Shown: one piece after another, positions 32,709 through 41,174 of the stretch
Numbering within the stretch: the stretch's first letter is position 1
Layout: each line of letters starts with the position of its first letter
Origin: UBA1738 sp045658645
GTDB taxonomy: Bacteria > Bacillota > Clostridia > UBA1381
Direction of reading: 5' to 3'
Length of the DNA: 64,000 bases
NCBI GenBank assembly: GCA_045658645.1
Contig: JAZOVJ010000007.1
Coordinates: forward strand, 11,014 to 75,013
Made by a program: the position numbers and the translations under genes
The notes under the pieces: generated by a model
The model's database searches: none
Seen by the model: only the letters and a program-made list of their open reading frames with translations
Told to the model about the DNA's origin: nothing

Positions 32709-34196
32709 TTGAGTAAGTTGTATAAATTCTTAGCATTTGACTTTGGAGCATCAAGCGGACGTGCTATGCTTGCTACCTTTGACGGCGAAAAAATAACATT
32801 AGAAGAAAAGCATCGTTTTTCAAATGATCCTGTTATAGTAAACGGAGATCTTCACTGGGATGTTTTAAGACTTTTCCACGAAATCAAGCAGGGAATATTA
32901 AAGTGTGCAAATTCAGGCGACAGGGATATTGACTGTATTGGTATAGACACATGGGGAGTGGACTACGGGTTGTTGGATAAAAACGGCAAACTCTTGGGAA
33001 ATCCATATCACTATCGTGATACACGTACTGACGGAATGTATGATGAAGCTTTCAAGCTTGTTTCTAAAGAAGAAATTTATGAAAATACAGGTATTGCATT
33101 TAACTGGTTCAATACTGTTTTTCAACTTCTTTCAGCTAAAATTTCAGATGATGTAACACTTAAAAACGCAGAAAAGCTTTTGTTTATACCAGATTTATTC
33201 AATTATTTTTTAACCGGCGAGACAAAGTGTGAATATACAATTGCATCTACATCACAAATGTTTGATTCCAAGACACATACTTGGTGTGATGATATGCTTA
33301 AGAAGCTTGGAATACCAACCAACCTGTTTGCAGATATTGTTTATCCTGGTGAAAAGATTGGCGTTTTAAAGGCTGAACTTGCAGAAGAACTTGGAGTTGA
33401 ACAGATACCGGTTGTGGCTGTTGCATCGCACGATACCGGTTCGGCAGTTGCATCTGTTCCTGTAACGGAAGGTGAGGATTTCGTATATATTTCGAGTGGT
33501 ACATGGTCATTGATGGGCGTTGAACTTGATAAGCCTATGGTGACAGAAGATGCACTCAAATACAACTTCACAAATGAAGGCGGAGTAAACAAAACAATCA
33601 GGTTTTTAAAGAATATTATGGGCTTATGGCTTATTCAGGAATCAAGACGTCAGTGGGACAGAGAGGGAACTTTGTTATCCTTTGACGAACTTGAAAAGCA
33701 GGCGAAGGAGGCAACTCCGTTTGCAAGTCTGATTGATCCTGATTACCACAAATTCCAAACTCCTGGTAATATGCCGAGAAGGATTCGTGAATATTGCGAA
33801 AAAACAGGTCAGAAAGTGCCGGAGACTAAAGGCGAAATTGTTCGTTGTATCGCAGAGAGTCTTGCATTCAAATATCGTCAGGTTGTTGAGGGTATGGAAG
33901 ATGTTACCGGCAAAAAATATGATGTTATAAACATTGTTGGTGGCGGAATTAAAGATAAAATGATTTGCTCATTTACAGCAAACGCAACAGGAAGAAAGGT
34001 TTCCACAGGTCCGGTTGAAGCTACAAGTATCGGTAATGTTATTGTTCAGGGAATGGCGATGGGAGCAATCAAAGACCTTTCAGAAGGAAGAAAAATTGTT
34101 AAAAACTCTTTCCCGATTGAAGTATATGAGCCACAGGATACGGAAAATTGGAATATAGCATACGAAAAATGGCAGAAAATTTGCACTCTAAAATAA
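32709..34196 (+). CDS. rhaB: Rhamnulokinase
   Basis: This 495-residue FGGY-family sugar kinase phosphorylates L-rhamnulose. The ATP-binding N terminus reads FLAFDFGASSGRAMLA, and the RhaB-type segments DLHWDVLRLFHEIKQG, IDTWGVDYGLLD and VASHDTGSAVASVP are present, followed by the C-terminal ATPase motif NIVGGGIKD. The start is TTG at 32709 after AAAGAGG; the upstream open frame covers the promoter and is not translated. rhaA and rhaD are not next to it, and rhaM is 9 kb away, so the pathway is scattered. A strong terminator follows. Confidence 0.94.
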   Translation: MSKLYKFLAFDFGASSGRAMLATFDGEKITLEEKHRFSNDPVIVNGDLHWDVLRLFHEIKQGILKCANSGDRDIDCIGIDTWGVDYGLLDKNGKLLGNPYHYRDTRTDGMYDEAFKLVSKEEIYENTGIAFNWFNTVFQLLSAKISDDVTLKNAEKLLFIPDLFNYFLTGETKCEYTIASTSQMFDSKTHTWCDDMLKKLGIPTNLFADIVYPGEKIGVLKAELAEELGVEQIPVVAVASHDTGSAVASVPVTEGEDFVYISSGTWSLMGVELDKPMVTEDALKYNFTNEGGVNKTIRFLKNIMGLWLIQESRRQWDREGTLLSFDELEKQAKEATPFASLIDPDYHKFQTPGNMPRRIREYCEKTGQKVPETKGEIVRCIAESLAFKYRQVVEGMEDVTGKKYDVINIVGGGIKDKMICSFTANATGRKVSTGPVEATSIGNVIVQGMAMGAIKDLSEGRKIVKNSFPIEVYEPQDTENWNIAYEKWQKICTLK

Positions 34197-34205
34197 GCAT
34201 ATATA

Positions 34206-34247
34206 AAAAAATAGTCTCATAGTATCTACTATGGGATTATTTTTTTA
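34206..34247 (+). terminator. Terminator of rhaB
   Basis: ATAGTCTCATAGTA and TACTATGGGATTAT form a 14-pair stem with two wobbles, followed by seven T residues. Confidence 0.85.
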
Positions 34248-34261
34248 GGAGGAAAAGCAGT

Positions 34262-35791
34262 ATGCAAATTAAAAAGCAGGAGCTAAATGTTGGAAAAGCT
34301 GTATTTGAAGGCGAAATTAAAAGCGGTGCAGAGGGTAGTATTATTGTTCCTGATGTGAAACCGGATATATTAAAGGTATTGCAGGTTGATGCTGAAACCT
34401 TTTTGACAGAAAAGACCGTTGATAACGGCAAATTGATTTTAAAAGGTCAGGTATGCGTGAATGTACTTTATGTGCCGGAAACCGAAGGCGAACGGGTACA
34501 GTGCATAAAGGGATGTTTTGAGTTCTGCGAAACCGTAAAGCGTGCAGAATTTGAGCAGGGAATGGAAATTGTAGCATTTTGTGATACAAGTAAGGTCGGA
34601 TACAAATTGATAAATTCAAGAAAAATAGGCATTGAATCTCAGGTAATAATAAATGTAGCTGTAAGCACTACAGAAAGAGTGTCATTCGTATGCGGAATAG
34701 AAGATGAATGCGAGATTAAGACAGATAATATTTGTATTAAAGAAGCTGGAGGGAATAAGGAAATCAGCTTTAAAATTGATGAAACGGCAGACTTGCCGTG
34801 TGGAGATGCGGAAGAAATTTTAAAGAGTAATGTTACAATATTTGAAAAAGACTATCGTTCCATAAACGGAAAAGTTATTTTGAAGGGGAAATTATGTGCT
34901 TCGGTTTTGTATGTGACAGAAAGCGGATGTTACGAACATTTCAACTTTGATATGCCGTTTACTGAGGTGGTTGATTATGAAGGTATCGAAGAAGATAGTG
35001 AATGTGATATTTCATATGATGTTCTGGAAACGGACTTCAGGCTTGTTGACAGCATAAATGATAACGGAAAAAGTGTTACAGCTTGTATAAGGGTGCAGGC
35101 TATCGTACGCAGTGAAAAGTGTTATTATGCTGAATATATAAAAGACTGTTATCTTACTGATGCGGAGTGCGATTTTGAATATAGGGATATTGAGTGTGAG
35201 GAGATAACAAAAAAACCTTTATTATCCCAGATAGAAAAGCATATTTTTGAAAAAAATGACAACCTTCCTGATATCACAAAAGTATATACAACAGTAGCAA
35301 AGCCTCATATCACAGCCACAGAAATACAGAATGGCAAGATAGTAGTTTCGGGAAGGATTGTAATATATGTTCTTTATATTTCAGACGATGAAAAATGCCC
35401 GATTTCAGGCATTACTGAAGAGTTACCTTTCAGTTATAGTATTGATTGCCCTGAAGCAACACGCGAATCGGAGGTACTGTTAAGCATAGAATGTGAGCAT
35501 ATCAGTTGCACAATCAACTCATCGAGCAGTGTTGAAATCAGATGCGGTATAGGAATAAAAGGAAAAGTGATTAACAGAAGGAGAGTTAAGGTTATAAGTG
35601 ATATTTTCACTACAGAAACAGAATTCAAAGACAGAGCTATGGTGATATATTTTGTAAGGGGTGATGACACCCTTTGGAGTATTGGTAAAAACTATCACGT
35701 AAGAAGCAAAGATATATGTGAATGTAACCATTTAAACGAGGGTGAAGAACTGAAAAGCGGTCAAAAAATAGTTATTCCTGTATCAAAATAA
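34262..35791 (+). CDS. sipL: SipL-like spore coat protein with SPOCS (DUF3794) repeats and LysM
   Basis: The 509-residue product contains three DUF3794/SPOCS-type units. Each has a strand motif of the kind LKGQVCVNVLYV (about 60), LKGKLCASVLYV (about 205) or VSGRIVIYVLYI (about 360). A C-terminal LysM domain (about 463-507: YFVRGDDTLWSIGKNYHV) follows. This layout and length match Clostridioides difficile SipL, whose LysM binds SpoIVA during coat morphogenesis around the forespore. TAGGAGGAAAAG lies before the start. The gene begins right after the rhaB terminator and ends at its own terminator. I see no clear SigE promoter in the short gap. No signal peptide is present, as expected for a mother-cell protein. 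Confidence 0.82.
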   Translation: MQIKKQELNVGKAVFEGEIKSGAEGSIIVPDVKPDILKVLQVDAETFLTEKTVDNGKLILKGQVCVNVLYVPETEGERVQCIKGCFEFCETVKRAEFEQGMEIVAFCDTSKVGYKLINSRKIGIESQVIINVAVSTTERVSFVCGIEDECEIKTDNICIKEAGGNKEISFKIDETADLPCGDAEEILKSNVTIFEKDYRSINGKVILKGKLCASVLYVTESGCYEHFNFDMPFTEVVDYEGIEEDSECDISYDVLETDFRLVDSINDNGKSVTACIRVQAIVRSEKCYYAEYIKDCYLTDAECDFEYRDIECEEITKKPLLSQIEKHIFEKNDNLPDITKVYTTVAKPHITATEIQNGKIVVSGRIVIYVLYISDDEKCPISGITEELPFSYSIDCPEATRESEVLLSIECEHISCTINSSSSVEIRCGIGIKGKVINRRRVKVISDIFTTETEFKDRAMVIYFVRGDDTLWSIGKNYHVRSKDICECNHLNEGEELKSGQKIVIPVSK

Positions 35792-35806
35792 TAAACTGCA
35801 ATATAT

Positions 35807-35841
35807 AATGAAGTATGGAGGTATTCCATACTTCATTTTTA
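35807..35841 (+). terminator. Terminator of the sipL-like gene
   Basis: ATGAAGTATGGA and TCCATACTTCAT pair, followed by TTTTTA. Confidence 0.85.
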
Positions 35842-35863
35842 TGCAATAAATGAAAGAAAGCTC

Positions 35864-35892
35864 TTGTAATTCTTAACAATTTATAGTATAAT
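35864..35892 (+). promoter_or_regulatory. Promoter of cysE-cysS-mrnC-tkt operon
   Basis: TTGTAA (35864-35869), a 17-base spacer and TATAAT (35887-35892). No T-box or other riboswitch fits in the 30-base 5' UTR. Confidence 0.6.
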
Positions 35893-35923
35893 AAATTTAT
35901 ATGATTGGATAGGGTGGTGTAAT

Positions 35924-36595
35924 ATGCTCTTTAAGAATATTTCATATGATATAAAGACAGTGCTTGAACGTGACCCTGCAGCTCGGAGTAAGGCAGAAGT
36001 TTTCCTGCTTTATCCGGGAATTCAGGCAGTGATGTGGCACAGACTTGCACATTTTTTCTATAAAAAAAATTTAAAGCTTTTGGCAAGATGGATTTCTCAA
36101 TGCGTAAGATTCTGGACCGGTATAGAAATTCACCCGGGTGCGACAATCGGAAGAGGTCTTTTCATTGATCACGGAATGGGTGTTGTCATAGGTGAAACCA
36201 CGATTATCGGTGATGATTGTACTATTTATCAGGGCGTGACCCTTGGAGGTACAGGAAAAGAAAAAGGCAAAAGACATCCAACACTTGGTAATAATGTAAT
36301 GGTAGGAAGCGGTGCAAAGGTTTTAGGACCTTTTACCGTAGGAGATAACTCGAAGATTGCAGCAGGTGCTGTAGTTCTTTCAGAGGTACCGCCTAACTCT
36401 ACCTGCGTGGGCGTTCCGGCAAGAGTTATAAAACGTGAGGGCGTTCGTGTTGGGGTCGACCTTGACCAGGTTACAATTCCTGACCCGGTTTCATCGCAGA
36501 TGTGTACTCTTTCAGTGCATATGGCTGCGCTTGAGAAAAAGATTGCAGAACTCGAAAAAAACAATGCGGAAGGAAACAACAATGAAGATATATAA
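35924..36595 (+). CDS. cysE: Serine O-acetyltransferase
   Basis: This 223-residue enzyme makes O-acetyl-L-serine from serine and acetyl-CoA, the first step to cysteine. An N-terminal helical part (VLERDPAARSKAEVFLLYPG) is followed by left-handed beta-helix hexapeptide repeats with the catalytic IDHGMGVVIGET, GVTLGGTGKEKGKRHPTLG and GVPARVI. The length fits the short EpsC/CysE form of Firmicutes. The C terminus (about 190-223) is charged and helical. The stop overlaps cysS by 14 bases, which ties cysteine synthesis to cysteinyl-tRNA formation in one operon. Confidence 0.95.
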   Translation: MLFKNISYDIKTVLERDPAARSKAEVFLLYPGIQAVMWHRLAHFFYKKNLKLLARWISQCVRFWTGIEIHPGATIGRGLFIDHGMGVVIGETTIIGDDCTIYQGVTLGGTGKEKGKRHPTLGNNVMVGSGAKVLGPFTVGDNSKIAAGAVVLSEVPPNSTCVGVPARVIKREGVRVGVDLDQVTIPDPVSSQMCTLSVHMAALEKKIAELEKNNAEGNNNEDI

Positions 36596-37988
36596 CACAA
36601 TGACAAGAGAAAAGCAGGAATTCATTCCAATTACACCTGGTGAGGTAAAAATGTACTCCTGCGGACCTACTGTATATGATTATTTCCATATCGGTAATGC
36701 GCGTCCTTTTATTATTTTTGACACAATGCGAAGATATTTGGAGTATATCGGATATAAAGTAACATTTGTTCAGAATTTTACCGATATTGACGACAAAATG
36801 ATTAATCGTGCCAACAAAGAGGGCATAACAGTAAAAGAACTTGGCGAAAGATTTATTGCTGAGTATTTCAAGGATGCCGAAGCGTTGGGTATCAAAAAAG
36901 CAACAATCCACCCAAAAGCTACAGAAAATATAGATGCGATTATAGAAGTTGTTAAATCACTTGAGGAAAAGGGATATGCATATAATGTTAACGGAAATGT
37001 GTATTTCAGAACCAAAAAGTTTGACGGATACGGAAAATTGTCACATCAGCCTTTAGAAGAGCTTGAAGCTGGTGCAAGAATTGATATTGCTGATGAAAAA
37101 GAAGACCCAATGGATTTTGCACTATGGAAGGCTCAAAAGCCGGGCGAACCTGCATGGGAAAGCCCTTGGGGATTGGGAAGACCTGGCTGGCATATTGAAT
37201 GTTCGGCGATGGTTAATAAATATCTTGGTGCAAGTATTGATATTCATTCAGGCGGTAAAGATTTGATATTCCCGCATCACGAAAATGAAGTGGCGCAGTC
37301 TGAATGTGCAAACGGATGCGAGTTTGCAAATTACTGGATGCATAATGGATATATTAATATCAATAACCAGAAAATGAGCAAATCATTAGGAAATTTCTTT
37401 ACTATCCGTGACATTACAGAAAAGTATAAGCCAGAAGTTGTAAGATTTTTTATGCTTTCAGCACACTACAGAAGTCCTGTTAATTTCAGCGATGAGCTTA
37501 TGCAACAGGCTCAATCAGCTATGGAAAGAGTTTATACCTGTATTGAAAACATCAAATTTCTACTTAAAAATGCAGTGGAAAGAGAAGAAAATGCAGAGGA
37601 AAAAGAGTTATTGGAAGCGCTTTCAAAAGCCAAAAAACGCTTCTGTGATTCTATGGACGATGATTTAAATACAGCAGATGCACTTTCTGCAATATTTGAT
37701 ATAGTTTCTGTAGCAAATAAGAACGTTTCAAAAGATGGCGACAACGCAAAAGATGTTCTGGAAAAGGTGTTGGCAACAATTCACGAAATTGGCGATGTAT
37801 TGGGTCTTTTTGAAGAAAAAGAAGAGGCGCAGGGTGACGCCGAAATCGAAGCATTGATTGAAAAGAGAAACGAAGCCAGAAAGAACAAGGATTGGGCAGA
37901 AGCTGACCGAATCCGTGATGAGCTTAAGGCTAAAAATATTATTTTGAAGGATACGCCAACAGGTGTACAGTGGTCATACGCAGAATGA
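36582..37988 (+). CDS. cysS: Cysteine--tRNA ligase
   Basis: This 468-residue class I synthetase charges tRNA-Cys. The zinc-binding CGPTVYDYFHIGNARP holds the HIGH motif (HIGN), KMSKSLGN is the KMSKS motif, and the distal zinc ligands occur in WHIECSAM and HHENE. The ATG at 36582 lies inside cysE and is preceded by AAGGAA; the longer open frame upstream is cysE read in another frame. It overlaps mrnC by 4 bases. The arrangement cysE-cysS-mrnC is the same as in Bacillus. Confidence 0.97.
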   Translation: MKIYNTMTREKQEFIPITPGEVKMYSCGPTVYDYFHIGNARPFIIFDTMRRYLEYIGYKVTFVQNFTDIDDKMINRANKEGITVKELGERFIAEYFKDAEALGIKKATIHPKATENIDAIIEVVKSLEEKGYAYNVNGNVYFRTKKFDGYGKLSHQPLEELEAGARIDIADEKEDPMDFALWKAQKPGEPAWESPWGLGRPGWHIECSAMVNKYLGASIDIHSGGKDLIFPHHENEVAQSECANGCEFANYWMHNGYININNQKMSKSLGNFFTIRDITEKYKPEVVRFFMLSAHYRSPVNFSDELMQQAQSAMERVYTCIENIKFLLKNAVEREENAEEKELLEALSKAKKRFCDSMDDDLNTADALSAIFDIVSVANKNVSKDGDNAKDVLEKVLATIHEIGDVLGLFEEKEEAQGDAEIEALIEKRNEARKNKDWAEADRIRDELKAKNIILKDTPTGVQWSYAE

Positions 37989-38377
37989 TAGATAAAGAAA
38001 AAGCAGGACTTTATTCGCCTTTAGTACTTGCATATATCGGTGACTCGGTATATGAAGTTTTTACCAGAAAAAAAGTTTTGAGTGAAAACCCAAATCTGCC
38101 TGCACATAAATTACACAAAGAAAATGTTAAGTATGTCAAGGCAAAATCACAGAGTAATGCTATGGAAGTGATTGAACCTATGCTTTCAGAACAGGAGCTT
38201 GCTATTTATAAGCGTGGTCGCAATGCAAAATCAGCTACAGTTCCCAAAAACGCTGACCTTACTGATTATCGCAGAGCAACAGGTTTTGAGGCTTTAATAG
38301 GATTTTTGGAGTTATCAGGGCAGTATGAACGTCTTTTTGAAATAATGGAAACAGCATTTGACAGCAAAATTGATTAA
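37985..38377 (+). CDS. mrnC: Mini-ribonuclease III
   Basis: This 130-residue RNase III-like nuclease lacks the double-stranded RNA-binding domain. It matures 23S rRNA ends in Firmicutes. The catalytic segment LAYIGDSVYEVFTRKKV and the later FEALIGFLELSG carry the acidic residues expected. The start overlaps the cysS stop as ATGA and has no strong ribosome binding site, so translation is probably coupled; a GTG at 37970 is an alternative. Its position after cysS is conserved across Firmicutes. Confidence 0.93.
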   Translation: MIDKEKAGLYSPLVLAYIGDSVYEVFTRKKVLSENPNLPAHKLHKENVKYVKAKSQSNAMEVIEPMLSEQELAIYKRGRNAKSATVPKNADLTDYRRATGFEALIGFLELSGQYERLFEIMETAFDSKID

Positions 38378-38397
38378 CATAACTTAGGAGGAAGCAG

Positions 38398-39246
38398 ATG
38401 GAGAAGAAAAAAGCAACTGAACTTGCAATACTTGCAAATAAGGTAAGAAAAAATGCTTTAACAGGAATTTTTAATGCATCCGCCGGACATCCAGGCGGCT
38501 CACTATCAATAGCAGATATATTGACATATCTGTATTGTGAAGAAATGAAGGTGTCGGCAAACGACCCGCAAAATCCTGACCGTGACAGATTGGTGTTATC
38601 AAAAGGGCACGCTTGTCCTGCACTTTATGGAATATTGGCAGAAAAAGGATTTTTCCCGGTAGAAGATGTTGCAACATTTCGTAAAATAGACAGTTACTTG
38701 CAGGGACATCCTGATATGAAGAAGGTTCCGGGCGTTGATATGTCAACCGGCTCATTGGGACAGGGAGTGTCTGCTGCAGGGGGAATGGCTCTTGCAGGCA
38801 AGATTGATAAAAAGGATTACAGAGTATATGCAATTCTTGGTGACGGTGAGATAGAAGAAGGACAAGTCTGGGAACAGGCCATGTTTGCTGCTCACTACAA
38901 GTTGGATAATCTGACAATTTTTGTTGATAACAACAACCTCCAAATTGATGGCGACATCGCAGAAGTTATGAATCCTCATCCTATCGATAAGAAGTTCGAA
39001 AGCTTTGGTTGGAACGTCATTGTGGCCGATGCACACGATTTTGATTCTATCGAAGAAGCTGTAACAAGTGCAAAGAATACCAAAGGTATGCCAACTGCAA
39101 TTATCTTAAAATCCGTAAAAGGTAAAGGTGTTTCCTTTATGGAAAACAATGCCGGATGGCACGGAAATGCGCCAAACGAAGAGCAGTATAATCAGGCAAT
39201 TAAAGAGTTGGACGCAAAAATTGCAGAATTGGAGGCGAGTCTATAA
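38398..39246 (+). CDS. Transketolase, N-terminal (TPP-binding) subunit
   Basis: This 282-residue protein equals the first third of full transketolase. It contains the TPP-binding motif GDGEIEEGQVWEQAMFAAHYKLDNL with its NNN, the HPGGSLSIADILTYLY segment and the histidine-bearing SKGHACPALYG. AGGAGG precedes the start. The stop overlaps the next gene as TAATG, so both subunits are made together. Split transketolases are common in Clostridia and archaea and supply the pentose phosphates when oxidative steps are missing. It lies 20 bases after mrnC, so it may share the cys transcript. Confidence 0.94.
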   Translation: MEKKKATELAILANKVRKNALTGIFNASAGHPGGSLSIADILTYLYCEEMKVSANDPQNPDRDRLVLSKGHACPALYGILAEKGFFPVEDVATFRKIDSYLQGHPDMKKVPGVDMSTGSLGQGVSAAGGMALAGKIDKKDYRVYAILGDGEIEEGQVWEQAMFAAHYKLDNLTIFVDNNNLQIDGDIAEVMNPHPIDKKFESFGWNVIVADAHDFDSIEEAVTSAKNTKGMPTAIILKSVKGKGVSFMENNAGWHGNAPNEEQYNQAIKELDAKIAELEASL

Positions 39247-40175
39247 TGGCAAAGAAAGCTACAAGAGAATCCTATGGTGCAGCGCTTGTTGATTTAGGCG
39301 CTGACGAAAGAATAGTTGTATTGGATGCCGATCTTTCAAAATCTACAAAGACAGAAATGTTTAAAAAGGCATATCCGGACAGATTTTTCAATGCAGGTAT
39401 TGCAGAGGGCAATATGATGTGCGTTGCAGCAGGGTTGGCAGCAGCAGGAAAAATTCCGTTTGCTTCATCATTTGCTATGTTCGCGGCAGGAAGAGCTTTT
39501 GAACAGATTAGAAACTCAATAGCATATCCAAATCTTAATGTAAAGATTGGAGCAACACACGCAGGAATTTCAGTTGGTGAAGACGGCGGTTCACATCAGT
39601 GCCTTGAAGATATAGCACTTATGAGAACTTTGCCTAATATGACTATCATTAACCCAGCAGATGATATAGAAGCCCAACTTGCTGTTAAGGCAGCAATTGA
39701 GCATGACGGCCCTGTGTATATGAGATTTGGGCGTCTGGCGGTTGAAGATATAAACGGTGAAGATTACAAATTTGAAATAGGCAAAGGTGTTCAGTTAAAA
39801 GATGGAACTGATGTTACAATAGTTGCAACAGGTCTTATGGTTGAATATGCTTTAAAGGCAAGCGAAATGCTAAAGGCTGAAGGAATTTCAGCTCGAGTTG
39901 TAAATATCCACACAATAAAGCCTATAGATGAAGAAATACTTATTAAAGCCTCAAAGGAAACAGGTGCAATCGTAACTTGCGAAGAACATTCTGTTTACGG
40001 TGGTCTTGGAAGTGCGGTCACCGAAGTTGTTAGTGCTAAAGCTCCTTGCCCAGTAAAAATTATTGGTACAGATAGCTTTGGTCGTTCAGGAAAACCGGCA
40101 CAGCTTTTTGAGATGTATGGTCTTACTGCAGAAAACATATGTAAAAATGCAAAGGAAGCAATAAAGCTTAAGTAA
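39246..40175 (+). CDS. Transketolase, C-terminal (Pyr and C-terminal domain) subunit
   Basis: This 309-residue protein forms the other half of the split enzyme. The pyrimidine-binding domain starts ATRESYGAALVDLGADERIVVLDADLSKS and contains FFNAGIAEGNMMCVAAGLA with the essential glutamate. The C-terminal domain (about 185-309) holds VNIHTIKPIDEE and TCEEHSVYGGLG. It starts on the last base of the preceding stop codon. A strong terminator 15 bases after the stop ends the five-gene run from cysE. Confidence 0.94.
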   Translation: MAKKATRESYGAALVDLGADERIVVLDADLSKSTKTEMFKKAYPDRFFNAGIAEGNMMCVAAGLAAAGKIPFASSFAMFAAGRAFEQIRNSIAYPNLNVKIGATHAGISVGEDGGSHQCLEDIALMRTLPNMTIINPADDIEAQLAVKAAIEHDGPVYMRFGRLAVEDINGEDYKFEIGKGVQLKDGTDVTIVATGLMVEYALKASEMLKAEGISARVVNIHTIKPIDEEILIKASKETGAIVTCEEHSVYGGLGSAVTEVVSAKAPCPVKIIGTDSFGRSGKPAQLFEMYGLTAENICKNAKEAIKLK

Positions 40176-40189
40176 TGTTATAAATAAAG

Positions 40190-40218
40190 AAAACCGATAC
40201 AACAGTATCGGTTTTTTT
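40190..40218 (+). terminator. Terminator of the cysE-tkt operon
   Basis: AAACCGATAC and GTATCGGTTT pair around AACA, followed by a T-run. Confidence 0.88.
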
Positions 40219-40370
40219 GTATGTATTCAATTATAGTTCAGGACAAGCGTCACGGTCACAAATTAAAGTTACATCAGGGTGAACATTTACTATTGAAAGA
40301 CATTAAAAAAGGAGCTTGATTGAAGTGATATAATGAAGGTAGACGCTAAAAGCAGAACCAATGCTAAAAC
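40219..40370. other. Short intergenic stretch with a possible gene remnant
   Basis: No intact gene is seen between the two terminators. On the minus strand, about 40231-40290 reads VNVHPDVTLICDRDACPEL before a stop, with no start codon; it looks like the tail of a lost gene. A plus-strand AAAAAAGGAG (about 40306) is followed only by very short reading frames. Confidence 0.3.
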
Positions 40371-40414
40371 TAAAAAAAACTGCCTGTTCGAGTCTGTATC
40401 GAACAGGCAGTTTT
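40371..40414 (-). terminator. Terminator of icd-tcdA
   Basis: A 16-pair stem, ACTGCCTGTTCGA with its complement, is followed on the minus strand by a run of T residues. It may also stop transcription on the plus strand. Confidence 0.87.
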
Positions 40415-40467
40415 AATTATTCTTTTTTTGTGTCTACAAAGTATTGACTTTTTCAAGTGAAAACTTC

Positions 40468-41172
40468 TTATTTTTGTTTCGAAACTATATCTTTTATAAC
40501 TTCGCCTGCAATAATCATTCCTGCTACTGGTGGCACAAATGACACACTACCCGGAACAGAACGTCTTCCGTTTTCAGAAACGCTGTTTTCGTGGCAAATC
40601 GGCTCTTCTTTTGAATAGAGAACTTTAAGGTGACAAATTCCTCGATTTTTAAGTTCACGTCTCATAACTCGTGCTAATGGGCATACAGAAGTTTTGGAAA
40701 TATCAGCAATTTCAAATTTTGTAGGGTCAAGCTTGTTACCGGTACCCATACAACTTATTATTGGAACAGAAAGCCTGTTTGCTTCCTCAATAAGCGTAAG
40801 TTTTGAAGTTACTGTATCGATAGCATCTACAACATAATCAAAACCATTTATGCTGACTTCTTTATCTTTTGTATAAAAACAGGGAAGAGAAGTGACGTTG
40901 CATTCAGGATTGATTTCTGAAATTCTATCACGCATAACATCGGTTTTGTTTCGTCCCACTGTTGATGATAACGCCACAAGCTGTCTGTTTATATTGCTAA
41001 CAGATACGGTATCGTTATCGACTAAAGAAATAGTTCCAACACCGCCACGCGCCAACGCTTCACAAACATAAGACCCAACGCCACCAATACCAAAAACAAT
41101 AACTTTAGCATTTTTTAGTTTTAAAAGTGAATCTTCGCCCAGTAAAAGACGGCTTCTTTCAAATCTTTCCAT
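40468..41172 (-). CDS. tcdA: tRNA threonylcarbamoyladenosine dehydratase (TcdA/CsdL)
   Basis: This 234-residue E1-like enzyme cyclises t6A37 of tRNA to ct6A using ATP. It begins ERFERSRLLLGEDSLLKL, carries the nucleotide-binding GIGGVGSYVCEALARGG and DNDTVSVSNINRQ, and has the DAIDTVTSKL and CMGTGNKLDPTKF segments of TcdA. The late Cys-Pro-Leu-Ala-Arg-Val-Met-Arg pattern is also family-typical. It follows icd with a 2-base gap and has only a weak ribosome binding site, so it depends on icd translation. The MoeB/ThiF families are less likely because their partner genes and zinc cysteines are absent. Confidence 0.93.
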   Translation of the reverse strand: MERFERSRLLLGEDSLLKLKNAKVIVFGIGGVGSYVCEALARGGVGTISLVDNDTVSVSNINRQLVALSSTVGRNKTDVMRDRISEINPECNVTSLPCFYTKDKEVSINGFDYVVDAIDTVTSKLTLIEEANRLSVPIISCMGTGNKLDPTKFEIADISKTSVCPLARVMRRELKNRGICHLKVLYSKEEPICHENSVSENGRRSVPGSVSFVPPVAGMIIAGEVIKDIVSKQK

Positions 41173-41174
41173 AG

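Noticed and set aside
40333..40416. Plus-strand frame of 27 codons starting MKVDAKSRTNAK.
   Set aside because: It runs through the terminator stem of icd-tcdA, and the nearest ribosome binding site is too far upstream.
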